In this document: piece by piece, positions 39,377 to 54,723 of the stretch
Layout: every line of letters starts with the position of its first letter
Position numbering within the stretch: position 1 is the stretch's first letter
Assembly (NCBI GenBank): GCA_029783825.1
Contig: JAREIK010002454.1
Location: 29,998 to 93,997 of the forward strand
Origin: Sapria himalayana
Lineage: Eukaryota > Streptophyta > Magnoliopsida > Malpighiales > Rafflesiaceae
Length of the DNA: 64,000 bases
Reading direction: 5' to 3'
Translations under genes and position numbers: made by a program
The notes under the pieces: model-generated
What the model saw: only the letters and a program-made list of their open reading frames with translations
Told to the model about the DNA's origin: nothing
Database searches by the model: none

Positions 39377-42300
39377 AAAATAAATTATTTTAATTATTCA
39401 GTATAATTTAAACTTTTATTTTATTTATTTATCAGTTTATTTGCATAGAAATATTAATTACAAAATAAATTATTAGTGAGACGGATCTAATTTATATTTA
39501 ACTGGTATATCCTAAATAATATAGAATAAATCTCATTTTTTTTCATTTTAATTTTAAATATTCAAATTTAATTATTTATTTGTTTATTTTTATATAAATA
39601 TTAATTACAAAATAAATTATGAGTTACACATATATAATTTATATAAATTATTTTTTATCAAAATAATATAGATAAACTTTTTAATAGAAAAAAAAATTTT
39701 CAAAACAAAAAATTATTATATAGTAATATATTTCCCTTTGCTTTTATTTCATTTTAGGTTTGGTAAATATATTTTAATTGATATCTATCTTATTAATAAT
39801 AGATTATTAAGTTATTTTATCATCATTATTAGAATATTTATCAAAAAAATTGTTTATATTGAATTTATATGATATATAAATATAATGATTATTATAACTA
39901 AATATAGTATTCACTTTTGAAAATAAAAACTATAGATCATTAAATGATTACTTACTTAAATCAGTAAGCTCATAAATCCCGAAACCCCTAAATACATAAA
40001 CCTTTTAACATCTATATACTACTTAATAAATAATAAATCTCATTTATTTTCTATTTATTATAATTTTAAATATTCATTTTAATTATCTATAGTTTAACTT
40101 TTTAGAAAAATTAATTACAAAATAAATTTCTAGTGAGACAAATATTATTTAAATAATTTATTTTAATAAAAAAAATATAAGCTTATAAAAAGAAGGAAAA
40201 TTTTAAAAATTAAATATTATTATTTAGTAATATATTTTTATTTGATTTTGAATCATTTTGTGTTATTTAAATATATTTTTATTTATATTAATATTATTAA
40301 TAATAGTTTATTAATTTAATTTTTGATTATTATTATAATATCTATCATTAAAATTATTTATATTGAATTTATATGATATATAATTAGTAAGATATATATA
40401 ATTATACATGGTATTCACATTTCAAAAAATATTAAAAAATTATTTAATTTTCAAAGATTATAACCTTTGAAATTCATAATAAATCAAAAATAAAATTTTA
40501 AATTTTTATTATAGAAATAAAACCTATAAACCAATAAATGCCTAAAAACATAGATTGCTAAACTCTTAAACAACAAAACTCCTAAATAATCAAACCATTA
40601 AATAGGTATACCATATAAAATAAATCATATATCTCATTTTAATTTGTATTCATTATAATTTTAAATATTCATTTTAATTATTTATTAGTTTATTTTTTAT
40701 AGAAATATCAATCACAAAATAAATAATTAGTGAGACAAATATAATTTTAATAATTTATTTTTAATCAAAAAAAAATAAGCTTATATAAAGAAGTAAAAAT
40801 TAAAAAAAATTATTATTTAGTAATTTTTTTTAATTTGATTTTGAATCATTATATATAGGTTTTGTAATTATATTTTAATTGCAATCAATCTTATTAATAA
40901 TAGTTTATTAATTTATTATTCGATAATTTTTATAATATCGAACAATAAAATTATTTATATTCAATTATAATGTCTTATAATTATTAAGTTATTAGAACTA
41001 AATCTTATATTTACATTTTAAAAAAAATTTTAAATTATTATTTTTTCAAAGGTTACAACCTTCAAAAATTAAAAAAATCAAAAAATTAAATTTTTTGTTT
41101 TTTATCCTTAAAAAAACTATAAATCATTCAAGGTCTAAACAATTAAATCTCTAGACTCCTAAACCCCAAAACCCCTTAAATACTTAAACCATTAAACCTA
41201 TATAACCTAAATAATAAATAATAAATCTCATTTTTATCTGTATTCAGTATAATTTTAAATATTCATTTAAATTACTTTTTAGTTTATTTTTATAGAAATA
41301 TTAATTACAAAATAAATAATGAGTGAGAGAAATATAATTTAAATAAATTATTTTTTATGAAAAAAAAAAAGATTATAAAAATAAACAAAATTTCAAAATT
41401 TTAAAATTTTATTTAGGAATATAATTTACTTTGATTTTGAATTATTTTGGGTTCTGCAAATATATTTTAATTAATATCTATCTTATTAATAATAGTTTAT
41501 TAATTTATTTTTTGATCATTTTTATAATATATATTAATACATTTTTTTTATATTGAATCTACAACAAATGTAATTATTAAGATTATTATAAACAAGTATT
41601 GTATTCATATTTTAGAACTATTAACAAATTATTATATTTTTAAAGGTGATAACCTTTGAAAATCACGAAAATTCATAAAAATAAATTTTTTGTTATTTCA
41701 TTGATTAAATAAAACCTATAAACATGAAAATGTGTAAACATATAAATCAATAAACTTTTTAACCCCAAAACAACAAAAAACATAAATAATTAAATAGTTA
41801 TACCCTAAATAATAAATCATAAATCTCATTTTTTTACTATTCATTATAATTTTAAATATACATTTAAATTATTTATTAGTTTAATTTTATAGAAATATAA
41901 ATTAAAAAATAAATTATTAGTGAGGGAAATATAATTTAAATAATTTATTTTTCATCAAAAAATATATAGCCTTATAAATGGATATAAAATTTAAAATTAA
42001 TATTTAGTAAAATTTTAACTTTGATTTGAGTCATTTTAGGTTTTGCAAATATATTTTAAACAATATTTATCTTATTAATAATTGATTATTTCTTTTTTAT
42101 GATCATTATTATAATAAATATCAATAAAATAGTTTATATTGAAATTATATTATATATAATTATTATGATTATTATAACTTCATATTGTATTCACTTTTCA
42201 AAAAAAGATTTAAAAATTATTATATTTTCAAAGGTTATAACCTTCAAAAATCAGAAAAAATAACAAAAATAAATTTTTTGTTATTTTATATTTTATATAA

Positions 42301-43775
42301 AACCTATAAACCACTAAATGACAAAATATTAAAATAACTAAATTCCTAAACCCCAAAGCCCATAAATATTTAAAACATTAAATTAGTATAGTCTAAATAA
42401 TAAATCATAAATCTCAATTTTATTAGTATTCATTATAATTGTAAATATTTATTTTAATTATTTATCAGTTTATTTTTATAGAAATATTAATTACAAAATA
42501 AATTATTAGTGCGACATATATAATTTAAATAATTTATTATTCATCAAAAAAAATGCTCATAAAAAGATTCACAATTTTAAAAATAAAAAATTATTTTTTA
42601 ATATTATATCTTATTTTGATTTTGAATCATTTTAGATTATACAATTATATTTTAATTTATATCATTCTTATAAATACAAATTTATTAATTTATTTATCGA
42701 TTATTATTATAATATCTATCAATAAAATTATTTATATTGTGCTTACATTATATAAAATTAAAATTATTATATTTTCAAAGGTTATAACCTTCAAATATTA
42801 AAAAAAATCAGAAAATTAATTTTTTTGATTTTTCATTCCTTAAATAAAAACTATAAATCACTAAAGGTCTAAACAATTTAATCACTAAACTTTTAAACCA
42901 CAAAACACCTAAATACTTAAACCATTAAAATGGTATATCCTGAATATTAAATAATAAATGTCAATTTTATTTGTATTAATTATAATTTTAAATATTCATT
43001 TTAATTATTTAGTAGTTTATTATTATTATAGAATTATAAATTTCAAAATAAATTATGAGTAAGACAAATATAATTTTAACAATTTATTTTTAATAACAAA
43101 AATATAAACTTATAAAAAAAGAAAAACATTAAAAAAATTATTATTTAGTAATATATTATACTTTAATTTAAATAAATTTAGATTTTGCAAATAATTTTTA
43201 AATAATAACTATTTTATTAATAATAATATATTAATTTATTTTTTGATCATAATTATAATATCTAGCAATATAATTATTTATATTGAATTTAAATGAATTA
43301 TAATTCTGAAAATTTTTATAAATAAATATTATATTTACATTTGAAAAAAATTTAAAAATTATTATATTTTCTAACGATATAATCTTCAATAATTAAAAAA
43401 TAATAATAATAATAAATTTTTTGCCATATCATTGTTTAAATAAAACTTATAAACCATTAAATGCTTAAACACTTAAATATCTAAACTCCTAAACACAAAA
43501 GCTTCTAAATACTTAAACCTTTAAACTCGTAAACCTTAAATGTAATTTAACTAATTTGGTAAAATATTAATTACAAAATAAATTATGAGTGATACAAATA
43601 TAATTTAAATAAATTAATTTTCATCAAAAAAATATAAAAGCTTATAAAAAGAAGCAAAATCTAAAAACAAAAATTTTTATTTAGTAATATATTTTCCTTG
43701 AATTTTGAATAAATTTAGGTTTTGCAATGATATTTTAATTTATATCCATCATAATAATAATAACATATTAATTCA
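39377..43775 (-). repeat. AT-rich ~600 bp satellite array, reverse block 3
   Basis: Boxes are centred near 40460, 41054, 41649, 42237, 42784 and 43379. A box expected near 39920 is deleted, with CACTTTTGAAAA joined directly to TAAAAACTATAGATCATT. Unit order from 43379 down to 40460 mirrors the forward units from 15206 up to 18535, less one. The block ends at an orientation switch in a T-tract near 43775. No gene is seen. Confidence 0.93.
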
Positions 43776-45963
43776 TTTTTTTTATAAGTTTATATTTTTG
43801 TTATTAAAAATAAATTATTGAAATTATATTTGTTTTCCTCATGACTTATTTTGTAATTTATAATTTTTATAAAAATAAACTAAAAAATAATTAAAATGAA
43901 TATTTAAAATTATAATGAATACAAATAAAATTGAGATTTATTATTTATTATTCATGATATACTAGTTTAATGGTTTAAGTATTTAGGTGTTTTGGGGTTT
44001 AGTGATTTAAGTGTTTAGGACTTTAGTGATTTATAGTTTTTATTTAAAGAATGAAAAAATAAAAAATTAAATATTTTGATTTTTTTTTAATTTATGATGG
44101 TTATAACCTTCGAAAATATAATACTTTTTATTTTTTTTAAATATTAAAATAATATTTAGTAATGATAATCTTTATAATTATATATAATGTAAAATCAATA
44201 TAAATAATTTTATTAATAGATATTATTATAATGATCAATAAAAAATTAATAAACTATTATTAATAAGAATGATATAAATTAAAATATATATGCAAAAACT
44301 AAAATGATTCAAAATCAAAATAATATATATTACAAAATAATAAATTTTTGTTTTTAAAATTTTGCTTCGTTTTATAAGCATATATTTTTTTTTGTTCAAA
44401 AATAAATTATTTAAAATAGTTCTATCGCACTAATAATTTATTTTGTAATTAATATTTCTATAAAAATAAACTGATAAATAATAAAATTAAAAATTTTAAA
44501 ATACACTTAATAAAAATTAAAATGAGATATATGATTTATTATTAATGTATACCAATTTAATAGTTTAAGTACTTAGAAGTTTTGTCGTTTAGAAGTTTTG
44601 TGATTTATGTTTTAGGCATTTAGTGGTTTTTACCTTTGAAAATATAATAATATATAAAATTTTTTGAATTGCAAATATAATATTTAGTTATAATAATTTT
44701 AATAATTATAGATCATATAAATTCAATTTAAACGATTTTATTGATAGATATTATAATAATGATCAAAAATTAAATTAATAAATTATTAATAATTAGATAG
44801 ATATTAATTAAAAAATATTTATGAAACCCAAATTGATTCAAAATTAAAGTAAAATATATTACTGGATAATAATTAATAATTTTTAAAATTTTACTTCTTT
44901 TATAAGCATATATATTTTTTATGATTAAAAATAAATTATTTAATTTATATTTGTCGACTCATAATTTATTTTGTAATAAATATTTTTATAAAATAAACTT
45001 ATAAATAATTAAATGAATATTTAAACTAATAATAAATTGAAATAAAAATTAGATTTATTAATTATTAAGTAGTATATAGCAGTTTAATGGTTTATGTATT
45101 TAGGCATTACGGGCCTTATGAGTTTATTGATTTTAATGTGTATGCATTTAGATGTTTATAGGTTTTATTTAAAAATTAAAATAAAAAAATTTATATTTTT
45201 ATTATTTTTTGATATTTTCAAAGGTTATAACATGTGAAAATATAATAATTTTTAAATTTTTTTCAAATGTTAATTCAAAATTTAGTTATAATAATCATTA
45301 TATGTATATATCATATAAATCCAATATAAACAATATTATTGATAAATATTCTAAAAATGATCATAAAATAAATTAAAAAGCTATAATTAATAAGATAGAT
45401 ATCAATTAAAATATAAAAAAAAAACCTATAATTATTCAGAAGAAATCAAAATATAGTACTTTATAATAATTTGTTGTTTTAAAATTTTTTTTCTTTTAAA
45501 AAGTTTATCCCATATTTTTTTGATGAAAATTAATTTATATAAATTATATTTGTCTAATAAATAATTTATTTTTAATTAATATTTATATAAAAATAAACAA
45601 ATAAATAATTAAAATGAATTTTTAAAATTATACTGAAAAAGATAATATTGAGATTTATTCTTTCTTATTTTGGGTATACCCGTCTAATTAAATTAGATCT
45701 GTCTCATTAATAATTTATTTTGTAATTAATATTTCTATAAAAATTAACTGATAAATAATTAAAATACAAATTTAAAATTATACTGAATAAAAATTAAAAT
45801 GAGATTTATGAATTATTATTAATGTATACAAGTTTAATATTTTAAGTATTTATATGTTTTTTCTTTTATGACTTTAGCGATTTATGTTTTAAGCATTTAG
45901 TGGTTTATAGGTTTTATTTAAACAATGAAGTAACAAAAAATTTATTTTTGATTTTTATTCACA

Positions 45964-45985
45964 TTTTCAAAGGTACCTTTGAAAA
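45964..45985. repeat. Shortened but still perfect 22 bp palindrome
   Basis: TTTTCAAAGGT is followed by its exact reverse complement. Compared with the consensus box, the four central bases (TATA or an equivalent register) are missing, creating GGTACC at the centre. The symmetry of the arms is untouched. Confidence 0.9.
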
Positions 45986-48900
45986 TATAATAATTTAAAA
46001 ATTTTCTAAAAATGTGAATACATTATTTAGTAATAATAATCATTATAATTATATATAATATAAACTAAATAAAAACAATTATATTAATAGATATGATAGA
46101 AATTATCAAAAAATAAATTAATATGATGTTATTAATATGATTGATATAAATTAAAATATAATTGAAAAACCTAATAATATTAAAAATCCAAATAAAATTT
46201 ATTATTAAAAAATAATTTTTTTATAGTTTTTGCTTCTTTTTATAAGCTTATATTTTTTTTGATGAAAAATAAATTATTTAAATTATATTTGTACACTCAT
46301 AATTTATTTTGTAATTAATATTTTAATAAATTATTTAAATTATATTTAAGGTTTACTAGTTTAAAGGTTTAACTATTTAGGAGCTTTTGTGTTTAGGAGT
46401 TTAGAGATTTATGTGTTAGGCATTTAGTGGTCTATAAGTTTTATTTTAAAAATGATATAACAAAAAATTTATTTTTATTATTTTTTAAATTTTTGAAGTT
46501 TATAACCTTTGAAAATATAATAATTTTTAAATTTTTTTCAAATGTAAATATAATATTTAGTTATGATAATCTTAATAATTATAAGTCATTTAAATTCAAT
46601 ATAAATAATTACATTGCTAGATATTATAATTATTTTCAAAAAAAATTTAATAAACTATTATTAATAAGATAGATTTATTTAAAATATATTTGAAAAATCT
46701 AAATTTTATTTAAAATAAAAGTAAAATATATTACTTAATAATAATTTTTTTTATGTTTTGCTTTTTTTATAACTTTATATTTTTGTTATAATAAATAAAT
46801 TATTTAAATAAATTTGTCTTACTCATTATTTATTTTGTAATTTATCATTCAATAATAATAAACTAATAAATAATTTATCAGTTTAATGGTTTAAGTATTT
46901 AGTAGTTATTGGGTTTAGGAGTTTAGTGATTTAAGTGTTTAGACCTTTAGTGATTTATAGTTATTACCTAAAGAATTAAAAAACAAAAATTGTAATATTT
47001 TGAATTTTTTTAATTTTTGAAGATTGTAACCTTCGAAAATATAATAATTTAAAATTTTTTTAAATATGAATATAATATTTAGTTATAATAATCTTAATAA
47101 TTATATATAATGTAAACTAAATATAAATAATTTTATTAATAGATATTATAATAATGATCAATAAATAAATTAATAAACTAGTATTAATAAGAATGATATA
47201 AATTAAAATATAATTGTAGAATCTAAAATGATTCAAAATCAAAATAAGATATATTACAAAATAATAATTTTTTATTTTAAATATTTTGCCTCATTTTATA
47301 AGCATATATATTTTATGATGAAAAATAAATTATGTAAATTATATCTGTCTCACTAATAATTTATTTTGTAATTAATATTTCTATAAAAATAAATTTCAAT
47401 ATAATTAAAATGAATATTTAAAATTATAATGAATACTAATAAAAAAGAGATATATGATTTATTATTTAGGGTATACCTATTTAATGGTTTAAGTTTTTTG
47501 TGGTTTTGCCGTTAAGGAGTTTATTGATTAATATGTTTGCACATTTAGGTGTTTATAAGTTTTATTTAATCAATGAAATAACAAAAAATTTATTTTTATG
47601 AATTGTATGATTTTCAAAGGTTATAACCTTCGAAAATATAATAATTTTTTAATCTTTCTAAAATATGAATACTATACTTAGTTATAATAATCTTAATAAT
47701 TATATTTGATGTAAATTTAATATAAAAAATTTTATTAATATTTATTATTATAATGATCGAAAAATAAATTAATAAACTATTATAAATAAGATAGATATTA
47801 ATTAAGAAATATTTGCAGAACCCAAAATAATTCAAAATCAAAGTAAATTAAATTACTAAATAAAATTTAAAATTTTTGAAATTTTCTTTATTTTTATAAG
47901 CTTATTATTTTTTCATAAAAAATAATATATTTAAATTATATGACTCACTCATTATTTATTTTGTAATTAATATTTCTATAAAAATAAACTAAAAATTAAT
48001 TAAAATGAATATTTAAAATTATAATCAATACAAATAAAAATGAAATTGATTATATATTAGTTAGGTTATATAGATTTAATGGTTTAAGTATATAGGGTTT
48101 TTGGGGATAAGGAGTCTAGATATTTAAATGATTAGGCATTTAGTGGTCTATATGTTTTATTTAAATAATAAAATAATAATGAAATTATTTTTGTGATTTT
48201 TTATCATTTTTGAAGGTTATAACCTTTGAAATTATAATAATTTTTAAATTTTTTTCAAATGTAAATATAATATTTAGTTATAATAATCTTAATATTTATA
48301 AGATATTTAAATTAAATATAAGTAATTATATTTATATATATTATAATAATGATCAAAAAATAAATTAATAAACTATTATTAATAAGATTGATAGCAATTA
48401 ATATATAAATGCGAAACATATATTTTTTGTTTTTAAATTTTTACTTCTTTTTATAAGCTTATATTTATTTTTTGTTAAAAAATAAATTATTAAAATTATA
48501 TTTGTCTCACTCTTTATTTAATATGCAATTAATATTTCTATAAAAAATAAATTAATAAATAATTAAAATGAATATTTAAAATTATAATGAATACAAATTA
48601 AAATGAGATTTATGATTTATTATAAATGGTATACCAGTTTAATGGATTGTTAATTTAGAGGTTTTGTCATTTAGGAGTTTAGCAATTTATGTTTTTAGGC
48701 ATTTAGTGGTTTATAGTTTTTTTTATATAATAAAAAAAAATTATTTTTTGGTTTTATATGATTTTCAAAGGTTATAACCTTTGAAAATAAAATAATTTTT
48801 AAAATTATTTGAAATGTAAATACCATGTATAATTATATTAATCTTACTAATTATATATCATATAAATTCAATATAAACAATTTTAATGATGGATAGTATA

Positions 48901-50360
48901 ATAATGATCAAAAATTAAATTAATACACTATTATTAATAATATAAATATTAATTAAAATATATTTACATAACACAAAATGATTCAAAATCAAATCAAAAT
49001 ATATTACATAATAATAATATTTAATTTTCAAATATTTCCTTCTTTTTATAAGCTTATATTTTTTAATGATTAAAAATAAATTATTTAAATAATATCTGTC
49101 TCACTCAATTTTTTTTGTAATTAATTTTGTAATTAATTTTTATAAATAATTAAACTTTAAATAATTAAAATGAATATTTAAAATTATAATAAATAGAAAT
49201 ATAAATGAGATTTATTATTTATTAAGTAGTATATAGCTGTTAAAAGGTTTATGTATTTAGGGGTTTCGAGGTCTATGAGCTTACTAATTTAAGTAATTAA
49301 GCATTTCATGATATATAGGTTTTATTTTAAAAATGAAATAACAAAAAATTTATTTTTATTATTTTTTCTCATTTTTTAAGGTTATAACCTTTGAAAATAT
49401 AATAAATTTTACTTTTCTTTTCAAAAGTGAATACAATATATATTTATAATAATCATAATAATTATTCATCATATAAATTCAATATAAACAATTTTATTGA
49501 TAGATATTCTAATAATTATCAAAAAATAAATTAAAAATCTATTATGAATAAGATTGATATTACTTAAAATATAAAATTAAAACCTAAAATGATTCGAAAG
49601 CAAAGCAAAATTTATTACTAAATAATAATTATTTGTTTTTAAATTTTTATTTTTTTTATAATCTTATCTATTTTTTGATGAAAAATAATTTTTATAAATT
49701 ATATTTTTAACTCATAATTTATTTTAAAATTAATACAGATATACAAATAAAAAACTAAAAATCAAAATAATTTTTTTAAATTATAATGAAACAAATAAAA
49801 ATGAGATTTATTAATTATTATTTAGTGTATACCAGTTTAAAGGATTATATATATAGGGGTATCGGGATTTTGTAATTTAGTGATTTAAGTGCTTAGGCAT
49901 TTAGTGGTGTATAGGTTTTATTTAAACAATGAAATAACAAAAAAATATTTTTTTTTATTTTTTCACATGTTCAAAGGTTATAATCTTTTAAAACATAAAA
50001 ATTTTTAAACTTTTTTCCAAAGTGAATACAATATTTAGTTATAATAATTATTAAATTTATATGTCATATAAATTCAATATAAACATTTTTATTAATAAAT
50101 ATTCTAATAATGATCAAAAAATAAATTAATAATCTATTATTAATAACATATATATCATTTAAAATATAATTACAAATATTAAAATGATTCATAAGCTAAG
50201 CAAAATATATTACTATATAATATTTTTTTGTTTTCAAATTTGTTTTTAAAAATTTATCTATATTTTTTTTGATGAAAAATAATTTATGTAAATTATATTT
50301 GTTTAACTCATAATTTATTTTGTAATTAATATTTATATAAAATTATACAAATAAATATTT

Positions 50361-50399
50361 AAAATGAATATTTAAAATGAATATTTAAAATGAATATTT
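50361..50399 (+). repeat. Local 13 bp x 3 tandem repeat in satellite
   Basis: AAAATGAATATTT is repeated three times without mismatch (50361-50373, 50374-50386, 50387-50399). Other monomers carry this word once, so it is a recent local expansion. Confidence 0.95.
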
Positions 50400-52342
50400 A
50401 AAATTATATTGAAAAAAAATGAGTTTTATTATTTATTATTTAGGGTATATCGGTTTAATTTAAATTAGATCTATCTAACTAATAATTTATTTTGTAATTA
50501 ATATTTATATATAAATAAACTGATAAATAATTAAAAAAAATTTAAAATTAAACTGAATAAAAATTAAAATAAAATTTATGATTTATTAATAATGTATATC
50601 AGTTTAATTGTTTATGTATATAGAGGTTTTGTCATTCATGAGCTTAGCAATTTATATTTTTAGGCATTTAGTGGTTTATAGGTTTTATTTAAACAATAAA
50701 ATAACAAAAAAAATTTGTAATCTTTTCTCATTTTCATAGGTCATAACCTTTGAAAATATAATAATATTTAACATTTTTGAAATGGGAATACAATATTTAG
50801 TTATAATAATATTAATAAATATATAACATATAAATTCAATATAAACAATATTATTGATAGATATTATAATAATGATCAAAAATTAAATTAATAAACTTTT
50901 AATAATAAGATAGATATTTATTAAAAAATATTTATAATACCCAAATTGATTCAAACTTAAACTAAAATATATTACTTAATAATAATTTTTAATTTTTAAA
51001 TTTTTACTTATTTTATAAGTGTAAATACTTTTATTGATTAAAAATAAATTATTTAAATTATATTTCTCGCACTCAATAATTTATTTTGTAATAAATATTT
51101 CTATAGAAATAAACTAATAATTAATTGAAATAAATATTTTAAATAATAATAAATAAAAATACAAATTAGATTTATTAATTATTATGTAGCATATAGTGGT
51201 TTAATAGTTTATGTATTTTTTGCATTACGAGATTTAGAAGTTTACTGATTTAACTATCTAAGCATTTAGTTGTTATAGGTTTTATTTAAAAAATAAATAA
51301 ACAAAAAATTTATTTTTATTATTTTTTGATATTTTCAAATGTTATGAACTTTGAAAATATAATTATTTTTAAATTTATTTCAAAAGTGAATTCAATATTT
51401 AGTTATTATAATCATTATATTTAAATTTCATATAAATTCAATTTAAATAATTTTATTGATAAATATTCTAATAATGATCAAAAAATATATTAATAATCTA
51501 TTATTAATAAGATAGATATCAATTAAAATATAATTACAAAAAATAAAATGATTCAGAATGATAGCAAAATATAATACTATATAAGAAATATTAGTTTTAA
51601 AATTTTTTCTTCTTTTTATAAGTTTATCTATATTTTTTGGTGAAAAATAATTTATATAAATTATATTTATCTAACTCATAATTTATATTGCAATTAATAT
51701 TTAATAAAAATAAATGAATAAATAATTAAAATGAATATATTAAATTATAATAAAAAAATAATATTGAGATTTATTATTTATTATTTACGGTATACCAGTT
51801 TAAAAAAATTATTTATTTATAGTTTTCAAGATTTCGGAGTTATTGACTTAAGTGTTTAGGCATTTAGTAGTTTATAGGATTTATTTTAATAATGATATAA
51901 CAAAAAAATTATTTTTGATATTTTCTCACATTTTCAAAGGTTATAACATTTGAAAATATAATAATTTTAAAATTTTTAAAATATGTTAATACAATATTTA
52001 GTAATAATAATCATTATAATTATATATAATATAAACAAAATATAAAAAATTTTATTGAAAGATATTAAATCAATTATTAAAAAATAAATTTATATGCTAT
52101 CATTAATACGATAGATATACATGAAACTATAATTGAAAAACCTAAAATTATTCAAAATCAATGTAAAATTTATTACTAAATAATAATTTGTGTTTTTTAG
52201 TTTTTGCTTCTTTTTATAAGCTTATATATTTTTTTGATGAAAAATAAATTATTTAAATTAAATTTGTATCACTCATAATTTATTTTGTAATTAATATTTT
52301 AATAAATTATTATATTATAATTAAGGTTTATGAGTTTAAAGG

Positions 52343-52422
52343 TTTAAGTATTTAGGGGCTTTTGTGTTGAGGAGTTTAGAGATTTAAGTATTTAGGGGCT
52401 TTTGTGTTAAGAAGTTTAGATA
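52343..52422 (+). repeat. Local 40 bp tandem duplication in telomere-like domain
   Basis: TTTAAGTATTTAGGGGCTTT begins at 52343 and again at 52383, and the following about 20 bases also match with a few changes. Homologous units (for example near 1060 and 59035) have one copy. Confidence 0.9.
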
Positions 52423-54723
52423 TTTAAGTGTTTAGGGATTTAGTGGTTTATAAGTTTTATTTAAACAATGGTATAACATAAAATTTATCTTTTTTATTTT
52501 TAAAAATATTGAAGGTTATATCCTTTGAAAATATATTAATTTTTAAATTTTTTTCAAATGTAAATATAATATTTATCTATAATAATCTTCATAAATATAA
52601 GTAATTTAAATTCAATATAAATAATTACATTGCTAGATATTATAATAATGATCAAAAAATAAATTAATAAACTATTATGAATAAAATAGATATTATTTAA
52701 AAAGTATAAGCAAAATCTAAATTTATTCAAATCAAAGTAAAATATATTACTAAATAATAATTTTTTTTAATGTTTTGCTTTTTTTATAAGTTTATATTTT
52801 TGTTATTAAAAATAAATTATTTAAATTATATTTGTCTTACTCATAATTTATTTTGTATTTTATAATTTTATAATAATAAACTACTAATAATTTGAATTTT
52901 TAAAATTATAATAAATACAAATAAAATTGAGATTTATTATTTATTATTCTGGATATACTAGTTTAATGGTTTATGTATTTAGGTGTTTTGTGGTTAAGGA
53001 GTTTAGTTATTTAATTGTTTAGACCTTTAGTGATTTATAGTTTTTATTTAAAGAATGAAAAATCAAAAAATTTAATTTTTGAAGGTTGTAACCTTTGAAA
53101 TTATAATAATATTTAATTTTTTTTTAAATGTGAATATAATATTTAGTTATAATAATCTTAATAATTATATATAATGTAAACTCAATATAAATAATTTTAT
53201 TGATAGATATTATAATAATGATCAATAAATAAATTAATAAACTTGTCTTTATAAGAATGATAAAAATTAAAATATAATTGTAAAATATAAAATAATTCAA
53301 AATCAAAAAAAGATATATTATTAAATAATAATTTTTTATTTTTAAAATTGTGCAATTTTTATGAGCATTTTTTCTGATTAAAAATCAATTATTTAAATTA
53401 TATATGTCGCACTAATAATTTATTTTGAAATTAATATTTCTATAAAAATAAACAGATAAATAAATAAAATGAATTTTAAAAATTATAATGAATACTAATA
53501 AAACTGAGATTTATGATTTATTTTTATACTATACTAATTTAATGTTTTAAGTATTTATGGGATTTGGGGTTAAGGAGTTTAGTCATTTTAGTATTTAGTC
53601 ATTTAGTGGTTTATAGGTTTTATATAAAAAATAAAATAACAAAAACTTTATTTTTGTTATTTTTTGTCATTTTTTAAGGTTATAACCTTTGAAAATATAA
53701 TAATTTTCAAATTTTCTTTTGAAAAGTGACTACAATATGAAGTTATAATAATCATAATAATTTATATATAATATAAATTCAATATAAACAATTTTATTGA
53801 TATTTATTATAATAATAATCATAAAAAAGTAATAACTAATTATTAATAAGATAAATATTATTTAAAATATATTTGCAAAACCTAAAATGACTCAAATTTA
53901 AAGTTAAATATTTTGCTAAATATTAATTTTAAAATTTTAAATATTTGTATCAATTTATAAGCCTATATATTTTTTGATGAAATATAAATTATTTAAATTA
54001 TATTTGTATCACTAATACTTTATTTTTTAATTTTTTTTATATAAAATTAAACTAATAAATAAATAAAATGTATATTTAAAATTATAATGAATACTAATAA
54101 ATATGAGATTTATGATTTATTACTTAGGGTATAACTAATAATTGTTTAAGTTTTTTTTGTGGTTTTGGGGTTAAGGAGTTTATTGATTTATATATTTACA
54201 CATTTTCGTGTTTATAGGTTTTATTTATTCAATGAAATAACAAAAAATTTATTTTATGAATTTTCGTGATTTTCAAATGGTATAACCTTTGAAAATATAA
54301 TAATTTTTTATTAGTTCTAAAATATGAATACAATACTTAGTTATAATAATCATAATAATTATATTTGTTATAGATTCAATATAAAAAAATGTATTAATAT
54401 ATATTATAATAATGAACTAAAAATAAATTAATAAATTATTATTAATAAGATAAATATTAATTAAAATATATTTACAGAACCCAAAATAATTCAAAATCAA
54501 AGTAAATTATATTACTAAATAAAATTTTAAAATTTTGAAATTTTGTTTATTTTTATAAGCTTATTTTTTTTTCATAAAAAATAATTTATTAAAATTATAT
54601 CTGTCTCACTCATTATTTATTTTGTAATTAATATTTCTATAAAAATAAACTAAAAAATAATATTTAAAATTATAAAGAATACAAATAAAAATTAGATTAA
54701 TTATTTCTTATTTAGGTTATATA

